This document shows positions 22,257 to 33,716 of a DNA stretch of 64,000 nt, piece after piece. Position numbers and translations under genes: made by a program. The stretch covers positions 310,001-374,000 of the forward strand of contig JAJJXM010000020.1 of NCBI GenBank assembly GCA_024516155.1, written 5' to 3'. Every line of letters starts with the position of its first letter. The stretch's first letter is position 1. The stretch comes from Pyronema omphalodes (Eukaryota; Ascomycota; Pezizomycetes; Pezizales; Pyronemataceae). A model generated the notes under the pieces. The model had not been told where the DNA came from, ran no database searches, and saw only the letters and a program-made list of their open reading frames with translations.

Positions 22257-22973
22257 CCTTCGGTCTGGAGACTGGGGCAGTGCTGAGTCTAGCAGCATAC
22301 ATGGCTTGGCCATAACCAGGATCCTGTGAAAGTCTGGCTTGGCGATGGGATACAGCACCGGGTCAAATCCGATGGGAGCAAGAGCAAGCAAGAGTCTGGA
22401 CAAGCAACAGAGTCCAGACACCCATTGTCCCAATATAGTAAAGTCAAGCGCCTTGCATTACAACCCACTCTACTAAAACGCCATGGACTATAACGGAAGA
22501 TGAAGCTCTGATATGTATGGGGGTAATAGGCTTGGCTAACTGCGAGTCTTCGATCATATCCGACCTTCCTCCACTGGTGACTGTGGCAGAGATGGGAATA
22601 TGGCTTGGCTTGGATTGGCTTGGCTTGGCTGGAGTAACTATGTACAGTCCATTTCGCGAGGTGAGCTTGCGTGCTTGCGTGCTGCCTTTGCTGCCTGTGG
22701 TACCTTTGCTGCCTGTGTTACCTGTGTTACCTGTGTTACCTATACCAGAATCCCCCCCCTCAAAGGGGGGATCAAAGGGGGGATCAAAGGGGGGATTCTA
22801 GCTTTCTACTCGTACCAATCGTAAAAGATGACCCCCATATCTCGGCAACCCCCGAGCCGAGCCTCCCCAGGCTTCATCAACCCCCGAGTCTCTCCCTCCC
22901 AAATCCCAAATCCCAAATCCCAAATCCGCATTTATCTATCTATGTATCTAGGCACTCAGAAAGCCGTCTTGGC

Positions 22974-25787
22974 AGAACCCTGGGCTAAGCACTGAGTATA
23001 CACCCCTGTTAAAAGGTCTAGACACAGTTTAGCACACGACGCATACGACGCATACGACGCATACGTATGGCGGTATATGGTGCTCAGAACTCTTGATGTT
23101 TCGTTGATGTGATGTGATTTTTGGATGGAATGAGCAATGCAATGCTATATTGCTGTGGGGAAGAGGAACAGAAGGGACTGGTGCAAGGTTGGGTTGTGGG
23201 CTGTGAAGGAAAGAAAAGGAAAGGAAAGGGGTTGGAATATATGATGATGGTGATGGTGATGATGATGGTTTGGATTGGACTTTGACTTTGCTTTGGGGTA
23301 AGATAATATATACATTGTGCTCTATACTGTGCTCTACATATACTGAACTTTATAAGAATAGGCTTGGATAGGATAAGATTAATGGCATTGGATTTGGATT
23401 TGGATTGTGGATTGTGGATTGGATTGGTATTTTTTTAAGTATATTTCCCGGTACTGTAGCTATAACGTACGGAAGTACAGTATGAAAACATCATCACCAT
23501 CATCTTCGAGGTTTACAAGGGTTACAAGGGTTACAAGCTTTTATACCAGTCTTGTTGGCCTGGAAGTTATTAGCTATTGAACCGACCGTGAGCTCGATCA
23601 ATATCAAGGCCGGGATAAGATCTAGATCTAGATTTAGATTCTCTATCTATCCTTCCATACCATCTACATACATCATGACCATATATGATGCGATGCATCC
23701 GACATCAACTATAGTTTCAACCCCAGAAAACTTCAAACCCCACCAACCTCCAAAGATACCCAGACTCCACCAGATTCCACCATACATAAGTATGTATGAT
23801 GTATCTATGACACCATATCTACTTCAATCCTCAATCCTCAATCCTCAATCCTCAGTTGATAGGATGCCACCAGTCCACAGAAACAAAAAAAACAAAGAAA
23901 CAAAACAGGCTTAGCTTAGCTTAGCGTAGCTTGGTATATATCGTGCTTTCCTCGTGGAATTTGCAAGAGTTTATGTATAGCGCACTATGGAAACTTAGGT
24001 ACATGTTTCATATACAACTATGCAAAACAAAAGGGTATGTAAGCACTTTTTGCGGATTGACGGATTGACGGGGCGGGCTCAGGGTATAAGCTTTGGAACT
24101 CTGCTACTCTGGAGATCTGCTACTCTGGAGTCTGGAGATCTGCTGCTCTGGAGTCTGGAGTCTATGTATGTAGGAACTCTGAGAACCCCGAGCGATGATA
24201 TGGCATGATATGGCATACGGTTGGAAATTGGAAATTGAAAATTGGAATACGTATACTGTACGTACACCACGGTCCAGCATACCCCATACCCCCATAACAT
24301 ACGGCATGGATGTATGACAGTATATACGTACGCCAAGCTATAACCTATAACCTCTAGTTTCTTGTTTCTAGCTTATATAGTTTCTAACCTCCACTCCAAT
24401 CTCTAGCTTCCATCATGGGCAATGCGGGATACATAGATCATTAGGCAACAACGTGGGACCGTGGGACCGTGGGACAATGGGAATATGTAGTGTGGGGGGA
24501 TAATGCAATGCAATGCGGGGATTCGGGACATTTCTACAGACTACAGTCGACAGTAGGTTTTTCGGATGATTTTCTGGGGTATTTCGGGTTTAGTTCAGAC
24601 TTCAGAGACTCCTTGTTTTCTATGATGCTTCGGTGGCGTGTCTGTCGTTTAGAGGCAGTATGCTTTTTGATATGTTAATATTTTGGGGGGCTTGGGGGTT
24701 CTGGGGTTCTGGGGTTCTGGGGATTCTGGGGATTCTGGGGTTCTAGGGGTTCTGAGGTTCTGGGGATTCTGGGGAGGTGTTGTCTTGTAGACTGTAGGCT
24801 GTAGGATGTAGACTGTAGTAGTAGGTTGATATATTGGTATGTTGGTATGTTGGTATGTTGCTATGTATATTGATACCGATATTCCTTCCGCTTCTCGAAG
24901 GCCTTGGCTTTGGCTTCGGAGCTTCTTCTTCTTCTTCTTCTTCTTCTTCTTCTTCTTCTTCTTCTTCTTCTTCTTCTTCTTCTTTTAGGGGTGGGGGGAC
25001 GGGGGGGACGGGGGGGTGGGGGGGGGATTCCTATTCTTAGTGAAATTTAAATCCCCATTCTCCTCTCCTCCATGGAAAAAAACCAGATGCAATCGAATCC
25101 TTTTTTTTTGGGGGGGGGGGAGGGGGGGGTATCTGAGGATCCTTCCCGAACTCTGGGAAGTCAGGACCCAAGGAATCTTTCATATGTTGTTCATGATTGA
25201 TTTTATGTGGGTTTTACATGTATGGATGGATGATATGGATGATATTGCGGCTTTTGGGTTGGGTTGGGTTGGGTTGGGTTTACTTCTATGGAATACATGG
25301 AATACCTGGAATACGTGGAATACCTGGGATACATGGAATACCGATTGTACTGAGATTTACATGGCGTGAACTACATACACCAGAAGCCAGAAGCTAGATG
25401 TTCTACGTTGCTACGGTGCTACAATGCTATGCTGCTACAGTGCTACAATGCTACAGTGCCAAGTGCTACGCTTCTATGCAGGCCCAGGGTAGATATATCT
25501 GATCCGAGTTGTTCTGGAAGCTGGTATTTGAATTACAGCAGTATATCGACCTGCTGCTATGAGCTGTAGGCTATGGGCTATGGGCTATGGGCTATGGATA
25601 ATACAAAGAGCAGGTCTGATATGTATTTGATGATAATCGGGTCGGTTGACATATATAGTTGAAATAGAAATAGAAATAATAGTCATCGGATCAGAGGTTC
25701 AGAGGCTCAAAGGCTCAAAGGCTCAGAAAAAAACGAGGATTAAGTGAGGTATATAGCATCTGGAAAATCCCCAGAAAACCCCCAAAA
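22974..25787. other. Repeat-rich intergenic DNA, no gene seen
   Basis: CATACGACG repeats near 23040, TTCTGGGG repeats at 24690-24775, a GGGTT pentamer run near 25257 and (ATACCTGGA)n near 25290-25345. No coding frame with a recognisable motif. Confidence 0.5.
24923..24986. repeat. (TTC)n microsatellite
   Basis: About 20 perfect triplets, followed by G-rich runs. Confidence 0.9.
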
Positions 25788-25960
25788 TCCCCATAATCCC
25801 CATAATCCCCATAATCCCCATAATCCCCATAATCCCCATAATCCCCATAATCCCCATAATCCCCATAATCCCCATAATCCCCATAATCCCCATAATCCCC
25901 ATAATCCCCATAATCCCCATAATCCCCATAATCCCCATAATCCCCATAATCCCAATAATC
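25788..25960. repeat. (CCCCATAAT)n 9-bp array
   Basis: About 18-19 copies of a 9-bp unit. The period is a multiple of three, so every frame is open across it. Confidence 0.95.
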
Positions 25961-26768
25961 CCAGAAGGCATCTCTAACAAAAGGAACAAGATATCAACCC
26001 CCCTCTCCCATTTAGACCGGTTTATAAAAATCTAGCGTGTGTGAAAATGTTTAGCGTATTTTTTTTCTGCTGAAGCAGAATTTTTATATGTAGCATGACC
26101 AGTGACCTCATTATATCATAATCAGTGGGAATCGTTTCTTCTGATATGAGATATATGTACAATGCCCCATCTATATACTATACCATACAGTAGTTTGAAT
26201 ATCGAAAAGATGTAATATAGTATGGCCGGGAACCACAGAGTGGATGCTGCGGAAAGTTGATGCTTGAAAGAAACCCCACGGATGATTCATGGGATGCTGG
26301 CTTCACAAGCTTCACAAGCTTCGCAAACTTCGCAAGCTTCGTCTTAGAAAAGGTCTTCACCACCCTCGTTTAGTCAGGAGTTAAGCGGATGTACATGTTT
26401 ACGACGGTCAAGGCGGGGTGGCGAAGTATGTATGTATAAACCACCTAGAAAGAGGCTATGCTCGCCTCTCCGAGTACAGTACAGTAGAGGGAGTAAGTAT
26501 GCAGAGATAGATGATAAGATTCAAATACATGAGCAATAAAGCAAAATAATCTGTATTATTATTTCAATCGACTTTACTATACGATGGAATAGTTTGTGGT
26601 GCACTTGCTGGAATGGTTGTTTACTGTGAGAGCTAATGATACTTTGGTTGGTAGGGAATTGACAGGGGATCGGGGGGAAATGTGATGACATCCTAAAGCT
26701 TCGCAGACTTCTCAGGATTCACAGGCTTCACAGGCTTCACAGACTTCGCAGGCTTCGCAGGCTTCGCA
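25961..26768. other. Intergenic with degenerate CTTCGCAGG/CTTCACAAG repeats
   Basis: Runs of a 9-bp unit CTTC(G/A)CA(G/A)G occur at 26300-26342 and 26698-26768. No gene is seen. Confidence 0.5.
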
Positions 26769-26849
26769 GGCTTCGCAAGCTCCCGGGATTTCGGGGGGGA
26801 GGGGGCTTGGGGTTGAACTTAGTTCGCTCACCGCGGGATGCGAAAACGA
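26769..26849 (+). repeat. Dispersed repeat, copy A
   Basis: Starts GCTTCGCAAGCTCCCGGGATT and ends in CGCTCACCGCGGGATGCG. The same two blocks recur in direct orientation at 28011-28099. Confidence 0.6.
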
Positions 26850-26983
26850 CGGGGGCCCGGGTTTGAGACACCATAGCATAAAAGACTAACTACGAGTCTA
26901 CGACCCGAACTATGAAACTAGTACAATAGACGGATATCAAGATGTATCCGAGATGATATGTATCACCGTTTTGATGCGTGCTA

Positions 26984-27522
26984 TGGTGCCGGCCACTTAG
27001 TAGGGCTAGCGTCTTGGCAAAGTCTTGGCATATACAAAACATAAATTCTGATTACTAAGCGCCGAGTGATGATGTATGAGCCAGTTTTCCCATACAAAGC
27101 CTTACAAGACCTGATTAGTAAGTATCGAGTGATGACCCCTGAACTTCGTTTCCCCAAGCAGGGCCACCGAAAAGGTACTAGTGTAATATCATTATATATC
27201 ACTCGGCATATACTACGCTCGATGCGGTATATACTATGCCTAATAGGGTATGGCGTGCATAATAGAGCCTCGCTAGTGATGCATTCAAAAGTCCCCTCTG
27301 CCACCAAAACATGGGTCACTTTCAAACGCTATCTACTCCACAACCACGCCTCCAAATCGAATTTTGATGCCCCAGAATTGTTCTCTGACGTCTATTCTAC
27401 AAAGTTGGGGCATTAAAATTAATAATTTTTTTCGTCGCGAGGAGGAGATACGGTCGGCGCGGGGGGGTTGTTTTGAGGCCTCAGATCCCTGTCGCGCTAG
27501 CCCTACTAAGTGGCCGGCACCA
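26984..27522. mobile_element. Tc1/mariner-like MITE, about 540 bp
   Basis: The ends are a perfect inverted repeat of about 30 bp. The left end begins CTATGGTGCCGGCCACTTAG at 26981, and its exact complement ends at 27525. TA dinucleotides border both ends (26982-26983 and 27523-27524), consistent with a TA target site. The interior holds two degenerate direct repeats (GATTACTAAG..CGAGTGATGA near 27049 and GATTAGTAAG.. near 27113) and an inverted TGCCCCA/TGGGGCA pair near 27370-27414. There is no transposase frame. The superfamily is inferred from the TA border only. Confidence 0.75.
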
Positions 27523-28010
27523 TAGAAAGATGTTGGATGCTACATCTGCATGGTTAATCATATAGTGCCATACTACTGTAATGATTTTCAAAGCGGGAAG
27601 TTCATGTCGAGAAATGACCGAGGAAATAGCTTGGGTCGTGTAGTAATAGTGCTTCATAAAGGACGGTATAAGCTTTATGGCCTTGTAGGCTTTTCTCTTC
27701 TCATCCACACGGCCCAGAAGGATAACTGGCCATTCCATAACCATCCTATAAGAATCCCATAGTAGCTGGGTCTTACAGTCTAATACAATACAAACGGTGA
27801 AAGTAAGCCAGGATCTCTTATGCTGGAATAGAGTCCATGATTAAGAGCTTAAGGGAACACTACCGCCACTGGGATCTACAGATTCAAACGGCTCCATCTG
27901 CACTGTGCATCATCCACGTTGACTCTCTGATTCAGGGTTCGGGGGGGATGCCGAGCCAAGAGATAGGGGATCAAGTCTTGGATTTAGAGGCTATTCTTGA
28001 ATCCCGAGAA
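27523..28010. other. Intergenic, no gene seen
   Basis: Short frames without motifs. Confidence 0.4.
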
Positions 28011-28099
28011 GCTTCGTAAGCCTCCCGGGATTCTGGCTTGGAAGCTACAGGCCGCAGCAGCATCATGGTCCATCCGCTCACCGCGGGGTGCGAGAACGA
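28011..28099 (+). repeat. Dispersed repeat, copy B
   Basis: GCTTCGTAAGCCTCCCGGGA and, 64 bp on, CGCTCACCGCGGGGTGCG match copy A at 26769-26849. Confidence 0.6.
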
Positions 28100-30833
28100 T
28101 AGTTAGCGGGTATCATATCAGATTGCTTCGATCAATAGATTATACCGTTGGTCCGGGATTTACTGGGGTGTGGGATCGTTAATATTAGGAACAAGATCCA
28201 AATACATAGCACATAGCATCTACGTATATACCGGTAGGAAGAACGCCTTGCAGGTGTACAGTATATTGTTGTGCTTGAATTATTGAAGAAATTAAGATGT
28301 ACTATGCGCCATGCCCCATGCCAGTGCTGATGGGTTATGGAAAGGCTTCATGATGCGAGGTATGTATCCTATCTTCCGAAAAGAAACAAGCTTTAAGACA
28401 GGCTTCGTAAGCTTTCTTGGCTACTTCTTCGACACATAGCAACGAATCTAAAATCAAAGCTCTTTCACGAGAAGTAGATTCGGAATACTATTTGCATTCT
28501 TATTACTGGACTTGGATGATACTAAATATTTTCTACTCCCCCAATCTACTGTCTTCAAAACAAGCTTGGATTGGACATGTATGCCAACTTCGAGAAGGGG
28601 GAATCGAAGGGCTTGGATAATGTCGGTATCCGAAAAAGGGTTACAAGCTTTGCGAATCCCGTCAGCTGCTTACTCGACTCGTTCTACATATGCAAGAAGA
28701 AACGGTCCATCAGATTTGTATTGGGGATAAAGCTCAATGGAATAATTGCCAAACAATAGGCGTACATAGAAGCATCAGAAGTTGCTTCTGGAACCCCAAA
28801 CAACATCCATCAATATTCAGGACATCTAGAAAGCTATGTATCACTAAGCTCACAGAACAAAAGCAAGGTTACCAATCAAGCCAATAGCACTCATACGTCT
28901 GGTCATGACGGGTCACAAAGTCGCGGGTACGTACATACTGCACTTCCGTAACAAATAGGAATACATACTAATTCCAAAGTGATGACTACTAAAAAGGCTT
29001 GGATAGCAGGTATGTAACCCAATTCCCAAAGCATCACAAGCTTTACAGGCGTCGTAAGCTACCCACGTTGCCTATAAGCGGTGCGGGTTTGTCCTCTGGA
29101 AGGTAGCTAGACATATATCGAATCTTAAGTAGTACGCCGCAGTTACTACTTGCTGCCTACGGAGCGGATTGTCTATATTCGCAATGGCATTGGGTTAGAA
29201 ACGTGGTATCGATTTTAAGAGGGGTTCAAGAGGAGCAAAAGGGGGAATTGAAAGCAATTCTGAGCACCATTTCTCAGGGTTGCGCAAGCGCGTATTGTGG
29301 GAGTAGATAATCGGTCACCAGGTAATTGACAGAGCCCGAATGAGTATAGCAATTGTGTCCTGCATGGGCCTTTTAGGCCTCGGTCAGCGTATGATTCAGC
29401 GAATAAATACCGAGAACGCCTTGAATACAGACTATCACTCGGCTTGTGCTACAGAAAATATCACAAACAACATGTGTTTCCCATTGTATATACCAATATG
29501 ATCAAATACGCTTAAGGCATCGGTTTTAGTAAAAGGGCTGAGTGAAATCATCAAGCGTCACAGTAATCCGAGGCCATGTAACCATGCCCATACTTTCATC
29601 GCATACAGGAGCAGTCACTACTATCTCTGACGTAAAGGATCCAGCTATCTGAAATCACGGATTGTAATACTGCATGTAGTACTGATTGTGATCAAAGGTC
29701 CAATGAAATGGCTTGGTATCCAGGGGCCCATGAAAGCTAAATTGCTACATTACTTAACATTTTCTCGACTATTACTATCCGACACATTTTCCTCAACATC
29801 ATAATTGCGACAATACCCAATCATCCAGCAATACCTTCCTGAATTTATCAATTCCAGAATCCATCCATCCGATTATCTCCTTATGTCCAATCCCTTAAGT
29901 GGGCAAGCATAAACCCGCGGTAAGTAACCCGTAACCAAGCGGAGCTTACGAGGTCCATAAAAAGCTTATCATCATTTTCGGGTACCAGCATTGGCCAAGA
30001 ATTTTCGAACTTCCATGAGATCTTCTTTTATCATTGGCATCGAACTTTGTAAAGTTTTGCTTGCGTAACCATGGTGATGTATTGTGTTGTATTGTATGCG
30101 TATTTAATAATTTACGAAGACTGGCAGGCGGTTGCGAGTGATAACCCACAGATCCAAGGGGGACTAGTCACTACCACATTTCTCCATGGTGAAAAATAAA
30201 TCCCAATCATAATTCTAATCCCCATCCTTAAAGATCCGTAATAAACCATATATATATTAAAGTCCCATCTTCCATATTCCATCAGGTCACATAACCCCCG
30301 GAAGCTAATTGTGCGTTAAATACATATATACCAAAATATTAAGTACCATACGGGCATAATATAGGGATGTAAGTAACACAGCCCGCTACCCACCTGAAAA
30401 TGATTGCTAGTCGTGGGGTATATTCGTACCCAGTACATGATACTTCAAGCTTCGGGAAGTGACATGAAATCTATAACTTCCCATCTATTGCATGGTACGC
30501 TTTTCCTTGAATTACATTGGGATTCTTCCATTGATTATCCCGATTATTTCAGTCGAGCATACCATCACCATGTACTTTTATTTTCTTACAACCATAACTG
30601 AATATTTCAACTCCAACATCCACACTTCAATCCTGGTAATCCAAAATACCCAAACCAATGACATCGACATGATGACATCAACAAGCACTTTAAAACTATT
30701 AACCACCGGGCCCCAGAACCATAGCCATTACATACCAATTTACAAACCCTCCATCCATCGTAACTTGTAAGCTGCTTATATTCACCATTTCTCTACTTTA
30801 AAGCAAATCTATACCAGGGTCCAGAGTAAAATC
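28100..30833. other. Intergenic, no supported gene
   Basis: Scattered GCTTCGTAAGC-like words (about 28402 and 29039) and small hairpins. Frames are short and without motif. Confidence 0.45.
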
Positions 30834-31373
30834 TAATCCCAATGAACCTCATCTTCATCTTCATTCTCAACCTCAGCCTTAACAGCATCCTCTCGTCTTC
30901 CCTTTCCCCTCACCATCCACCCCATCCATTCCCCGCTCCAACTCTAAAGTTGATAATTGGAATTGATAGGAGACGGAAAAGTATAGGCCGACGGCAGAAA
31001 AAGAAAAAGAAGAAGAAAGAGGTACAGCGATACAGTGACACAATAAAAGAAAAAGGACATAACCCCCCCTCCACCCAACGCAGCATATCCTCTACCAAAA
31101 CAAAAAAAGCCATCGGCAGGATATCAGTAACCAGAGTAGTCCAGGACGAAATTACCACAAAATCTCCAGCAGTCAGGGGTTGGGGGGACTTAGATACGAT
31201 TCCCATCACAGTGGGTATTGTGTATGCAATGCATAAAAAATCCATAGTTTATCAAAAGCTTGATGAATCCATATATTCGTTGGGCGCAGGTAGAGCAGGT
31301 AGAGTTAATCCAGGGATATCCGAGAAAAAGAACTTACATCCACACTGTTCAACGCTCCTTGATATCCTCGCTT
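30834..31373 (-). pseudogene. Broken 3' part of a membrane-protein gene
   Basis: Minus-strand fragments read like one decayed spliced gene. An exon-like piece KRGYQGALNSVD ends in a perfect GTAAGT donor at 31337. Next comes a hydrophobic piece TIPTVMGIVSKSPQPLTAGD and VVISSWTTLVTDILPMAFF, ending RWVEGG at a GTTATG donor. After a TTTAG acceptor a C-terminus follows: SWSGEWMGWMVRGKGRR, then EDAVKAEVENEDEDEVHWD and stop. The last two pieces are one base out of phase at a run of seven G, which suggests a frameshift. Upstream exons are not found; retroelement copy 2 begins about 100 bp away. The family is not recognised. It could also be a gene with a splice form I have missed. Confidence 0.35.
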
Positions 31374-31465
31374 GGACCTGATATCCTCGCTTGGTAGATG
31401 AATCATAACTTCATAAGACTTATCTCATAAGTTATAACCTTTTCTCCACTCTAAGTTTATTTCCA

Positions 31466-31480
31466 TCTCATCGCAAGCTC
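31466..31480. repeat. Target-site duplication, retroelement copy 2 (5' side)
   Basis: ATCTCATCGCAAGCT; 14 of 15 bases match 32944-32958. Confidence 0.75.
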
Positions 31481-32625
31481 TACTCTTGATGGAAGCAACA
31501 ATGGAGATGACGATGATGAGGTGTCACTGTTGCAGGTTGTTCGGGCAACGAATGAGACCCTGGCAAAAACAGCTTTCCTATGGGGTGACACGACAAAAGA
31601 AATGGTGAATTATATCCATAGTACCTCGGAGACAACAAAAAGAAATCCGTGATACAATTGTCCGGATAGATGAATGTACCAATGCACACCTCGAGCACTT
31701 CAACAATATGTTAGAAGGTACCCTGAAGCAGATGGAGGCAGTGTTGTCTGAGAACACTATACTGCGCCAGGCGAATGAGGCCTCCAGAGCAGAAACGGCA
31801 GCCCTCAAAGTTGCCGTGGACGCCCTCACACAGAAATTCGACGAGCACACAGCAAAGTCAGCCCCTCCCTCCCCGGAGATCATGGCCCCCTCTACCTCAA
31901 TGGAGGAGATGACAACAAAACTGTCCATCGTCCACATTAATGATATCCAAGATGTCTTGGATGCTGTTCTCAACCCGAACACTAAGAGAAAGCGACGCTC
32001 AGGGTCCGGCCATCAAGACATCGAACCAACATCTGACACAACCCAACGACTAATGACCCACAAACAACGACGAAATGCATCACCAGAGCATAGCTTGATG
32101 CACTCGATACATGCAACCACCGCTGCCCAGGACAAACTTGATGCTCTAAAGATCAAGTATCCCCCATGTTCACCTGCCATAACCCCAACCGAAAAATTAC
32201 CCAACTCTCTTCCTCAAGTATCTCCTCAGGTCACAACTCTACCGGACGTCCGCGAAGGTTGGAAGATAGTGGAAGGCAAGACAATGCGGAGGAAGAGGAG
32301 AAGTGAACAGACAAGCAACCAGAAGGCAGCTCCAAATAACGACAAAACCCCAACAACAAAGACTGGTAGGAGGGGAAAGAGCACCTACCAACCCAAACCA
32401 ACGACTACTCCCACAAAGAAAACCTGGGCAGAGGTTGTCAAAAGTGGAGGAATTAATGTCCAGATTGTCTTAGGCAATGACCACCTTCAACTAATCACAC
32501 CGACGACAAGAACCCGAAGAGAGAGGCAAGGAGGGGCAGCGCGAAGGCTCAAAAAGAAGGCCCGAGCAGGCGGAGGGACGGATGGACGGAGGATTAGAGA
32601 AGGGGAAGAAGTAGCCCGGCAGTAG
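31481..32625 (+). pseudogene. ORF1-like gag protein of retroelement copy 2
   Basis: The 5' part reads TLDGSNNGDDDDEVSLLQVV in one frame, then shifts +1 at the same A-run as copy 1. After the shift the frame is open to TAG at 32623-32625; from the ATG at 31708 it encodes 305 residues. Visible are a coiled-coil-like N-part (LKQMEAVLSENTILRQANE), a basic middle (KRKRRSGSG), KKTWAEVVKSGG and an Arg/Gly-rich tail. ORF1 proteins of LINEs bind element RNA; the assignment to that class is by position and composition. The start codon of the element is lost by truncation, so a normal product is unlikely. Confidence 0.6.
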
Positions 32626-32943
32626 TATAAGGTCCAAGAAATAAATAAAAAAAAAAAAGAAGAAAAAAAAAAGATTTAGATGTGAAGGGAAGGGAAGAGG
32701 AATGAGGTGAATGACTAGGCGGAATAATAATTGAGCGTACAGGTCTCTAGACTATATTGACGCGAAAGAAAATCAGCATGGAGAACACCAGGGTGCTGTG
32801 GCCCCAAACAATGAAGAATGCTCTGGGGCTTTTCCCAGTAGGCCTCCAGGATTACAGACCGGGGCCTAAAGATGTATATTAACACAGACCACGTCATAAC
32901 CTTACGGTTGGGAACGTTTAAGAATCAATCAATCAATCAATCA
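31481..32943 (+). mobile_element. ORF1-only non-LTR retroelement, copy 2 (5'-truncated)
   Basis: Same element as 5906-7721, on the plus strand. Homology starts at CTACTCTTGATGG, inside ORF1, so it is 5'-truncated as LINE insertions often are. It runs through ORF1 and the 3' segment to a (CAAT)n tail at about 32932-32946. A 15-bp direct repeat with one C/T difference flanks it. No RT-coding sequence is present. Confidence 0.75.
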
Positions 32944-32958
32944 ATCTCATCGTAAGCT
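32944..32958. repeat. Target-site duplication, retroelement copy 2 (3' side)
   Basis: ATCTCATCGTAAGCT, one base different from 31466-31480. Confidence 0.75.
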
Positions 32959-33716
32959 TCACATCTCATCATGAAGATCACCATGCGGAAGAGTTATTAT
33001 TACTATTACCATTACTATTTAACAAAACAAATCTCTACCGAGTCCACTTGAACTCTCGTCCATTATATCACTTAGATTTTTCACCACAAGTACCCGCTAT
33101 TCAAGATAAGTATGGGGAAAGAAAAAGAAAGGAGATGATAAAATCCACAAATTTCAATACAAAAACTGAATCCAAAATGTTATAAATGGTTATATAAATA
33201 CTTAACAAAAACAAGAAAACACATCAGTTAACCAGTTAATCGACTCCAGTTGATCAATGATAGCAGTATTCCACACACCTCTGTTTCAATCTCTAATCAC
33301 CAGAAATCACCCGACAAAACCTTAATAACACGACGGGATACATTTCAAAAACTCCGAAATTTTACAAAGATACAACCAAATGATTCAACTGGGTATTTTT
33401 TTTTGATGATAAACACACAGACAGGCCAAAACATACTTTCAAACCCTCTTATCATTCTTTCCATACAAAAGGTGGATATATACGCTTCAAAAACGCAATG
33501 CAAGAATCCAAAAAACTTAATCCAAAAAAAAACAACCAAAAAGTGGATATCCCTGACTTCATTCCCTTTCCTTCCTTTCCCTCACTTCTTCTTTCCTTTC
33601 ACATAATGACCTCCTCTCTCTTTCTCTCTTCGAATCGCACTCCTTTACTTCGCAGTTCTGATGGCTCCACTGCGTTCTGCTGCTTTGCTTTATTTGCTGT
33701 TCTCAGGATGATAGGA
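32959..33716. other. 3' flank of MKK1, no gene seen
   Basis: AT-rich with A runs; likely contains the MKK1 3' UTR. Confidence 0.4.

Larger units (their letters stand above)
21422..22973. promoter_or_regulatory. Cluster of GCCAAG hexamers (PacC-site consensus) upstream of pacC
   Basis: Exact GCCAAG or its complement at 21422(-), 21508, 21814, 21835, 21864, 21876, 22305(-), 22338(-), 22531(-), 22604(-), 22619(-), 22624(-) and 22968(-), plus a GCCAGG complement at 21461. PacC binds 5'-GCCARG. The block lies 1.7-3.2 kb upstream of the pacC start and no other gene is near. Some sites sit in short local repeats (CTTGGCTTGG), so part of the excess may be low complexity. Function is inference. Confidence 0.4.

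Noticed and set aside
25255..25282. Telomere-like GGGTT repeats
   Set aside because: Five or so GGGTT pentamers, not the TTAGGG of filamentous ascomycetes, and the window continues with unique DNA on both sides.
25723..25989. Repetitive GIMGIM / HNPHNP open frames
   Set aside because: Products of the 9-bp array, open on both strands, without start context or domain.
30842..31381. 179-codon plus-strand frame
   Set aside because: Antisense to the membrane-protein remnant; its N-part is the complement of an acidic C-terminus and it has no motif.
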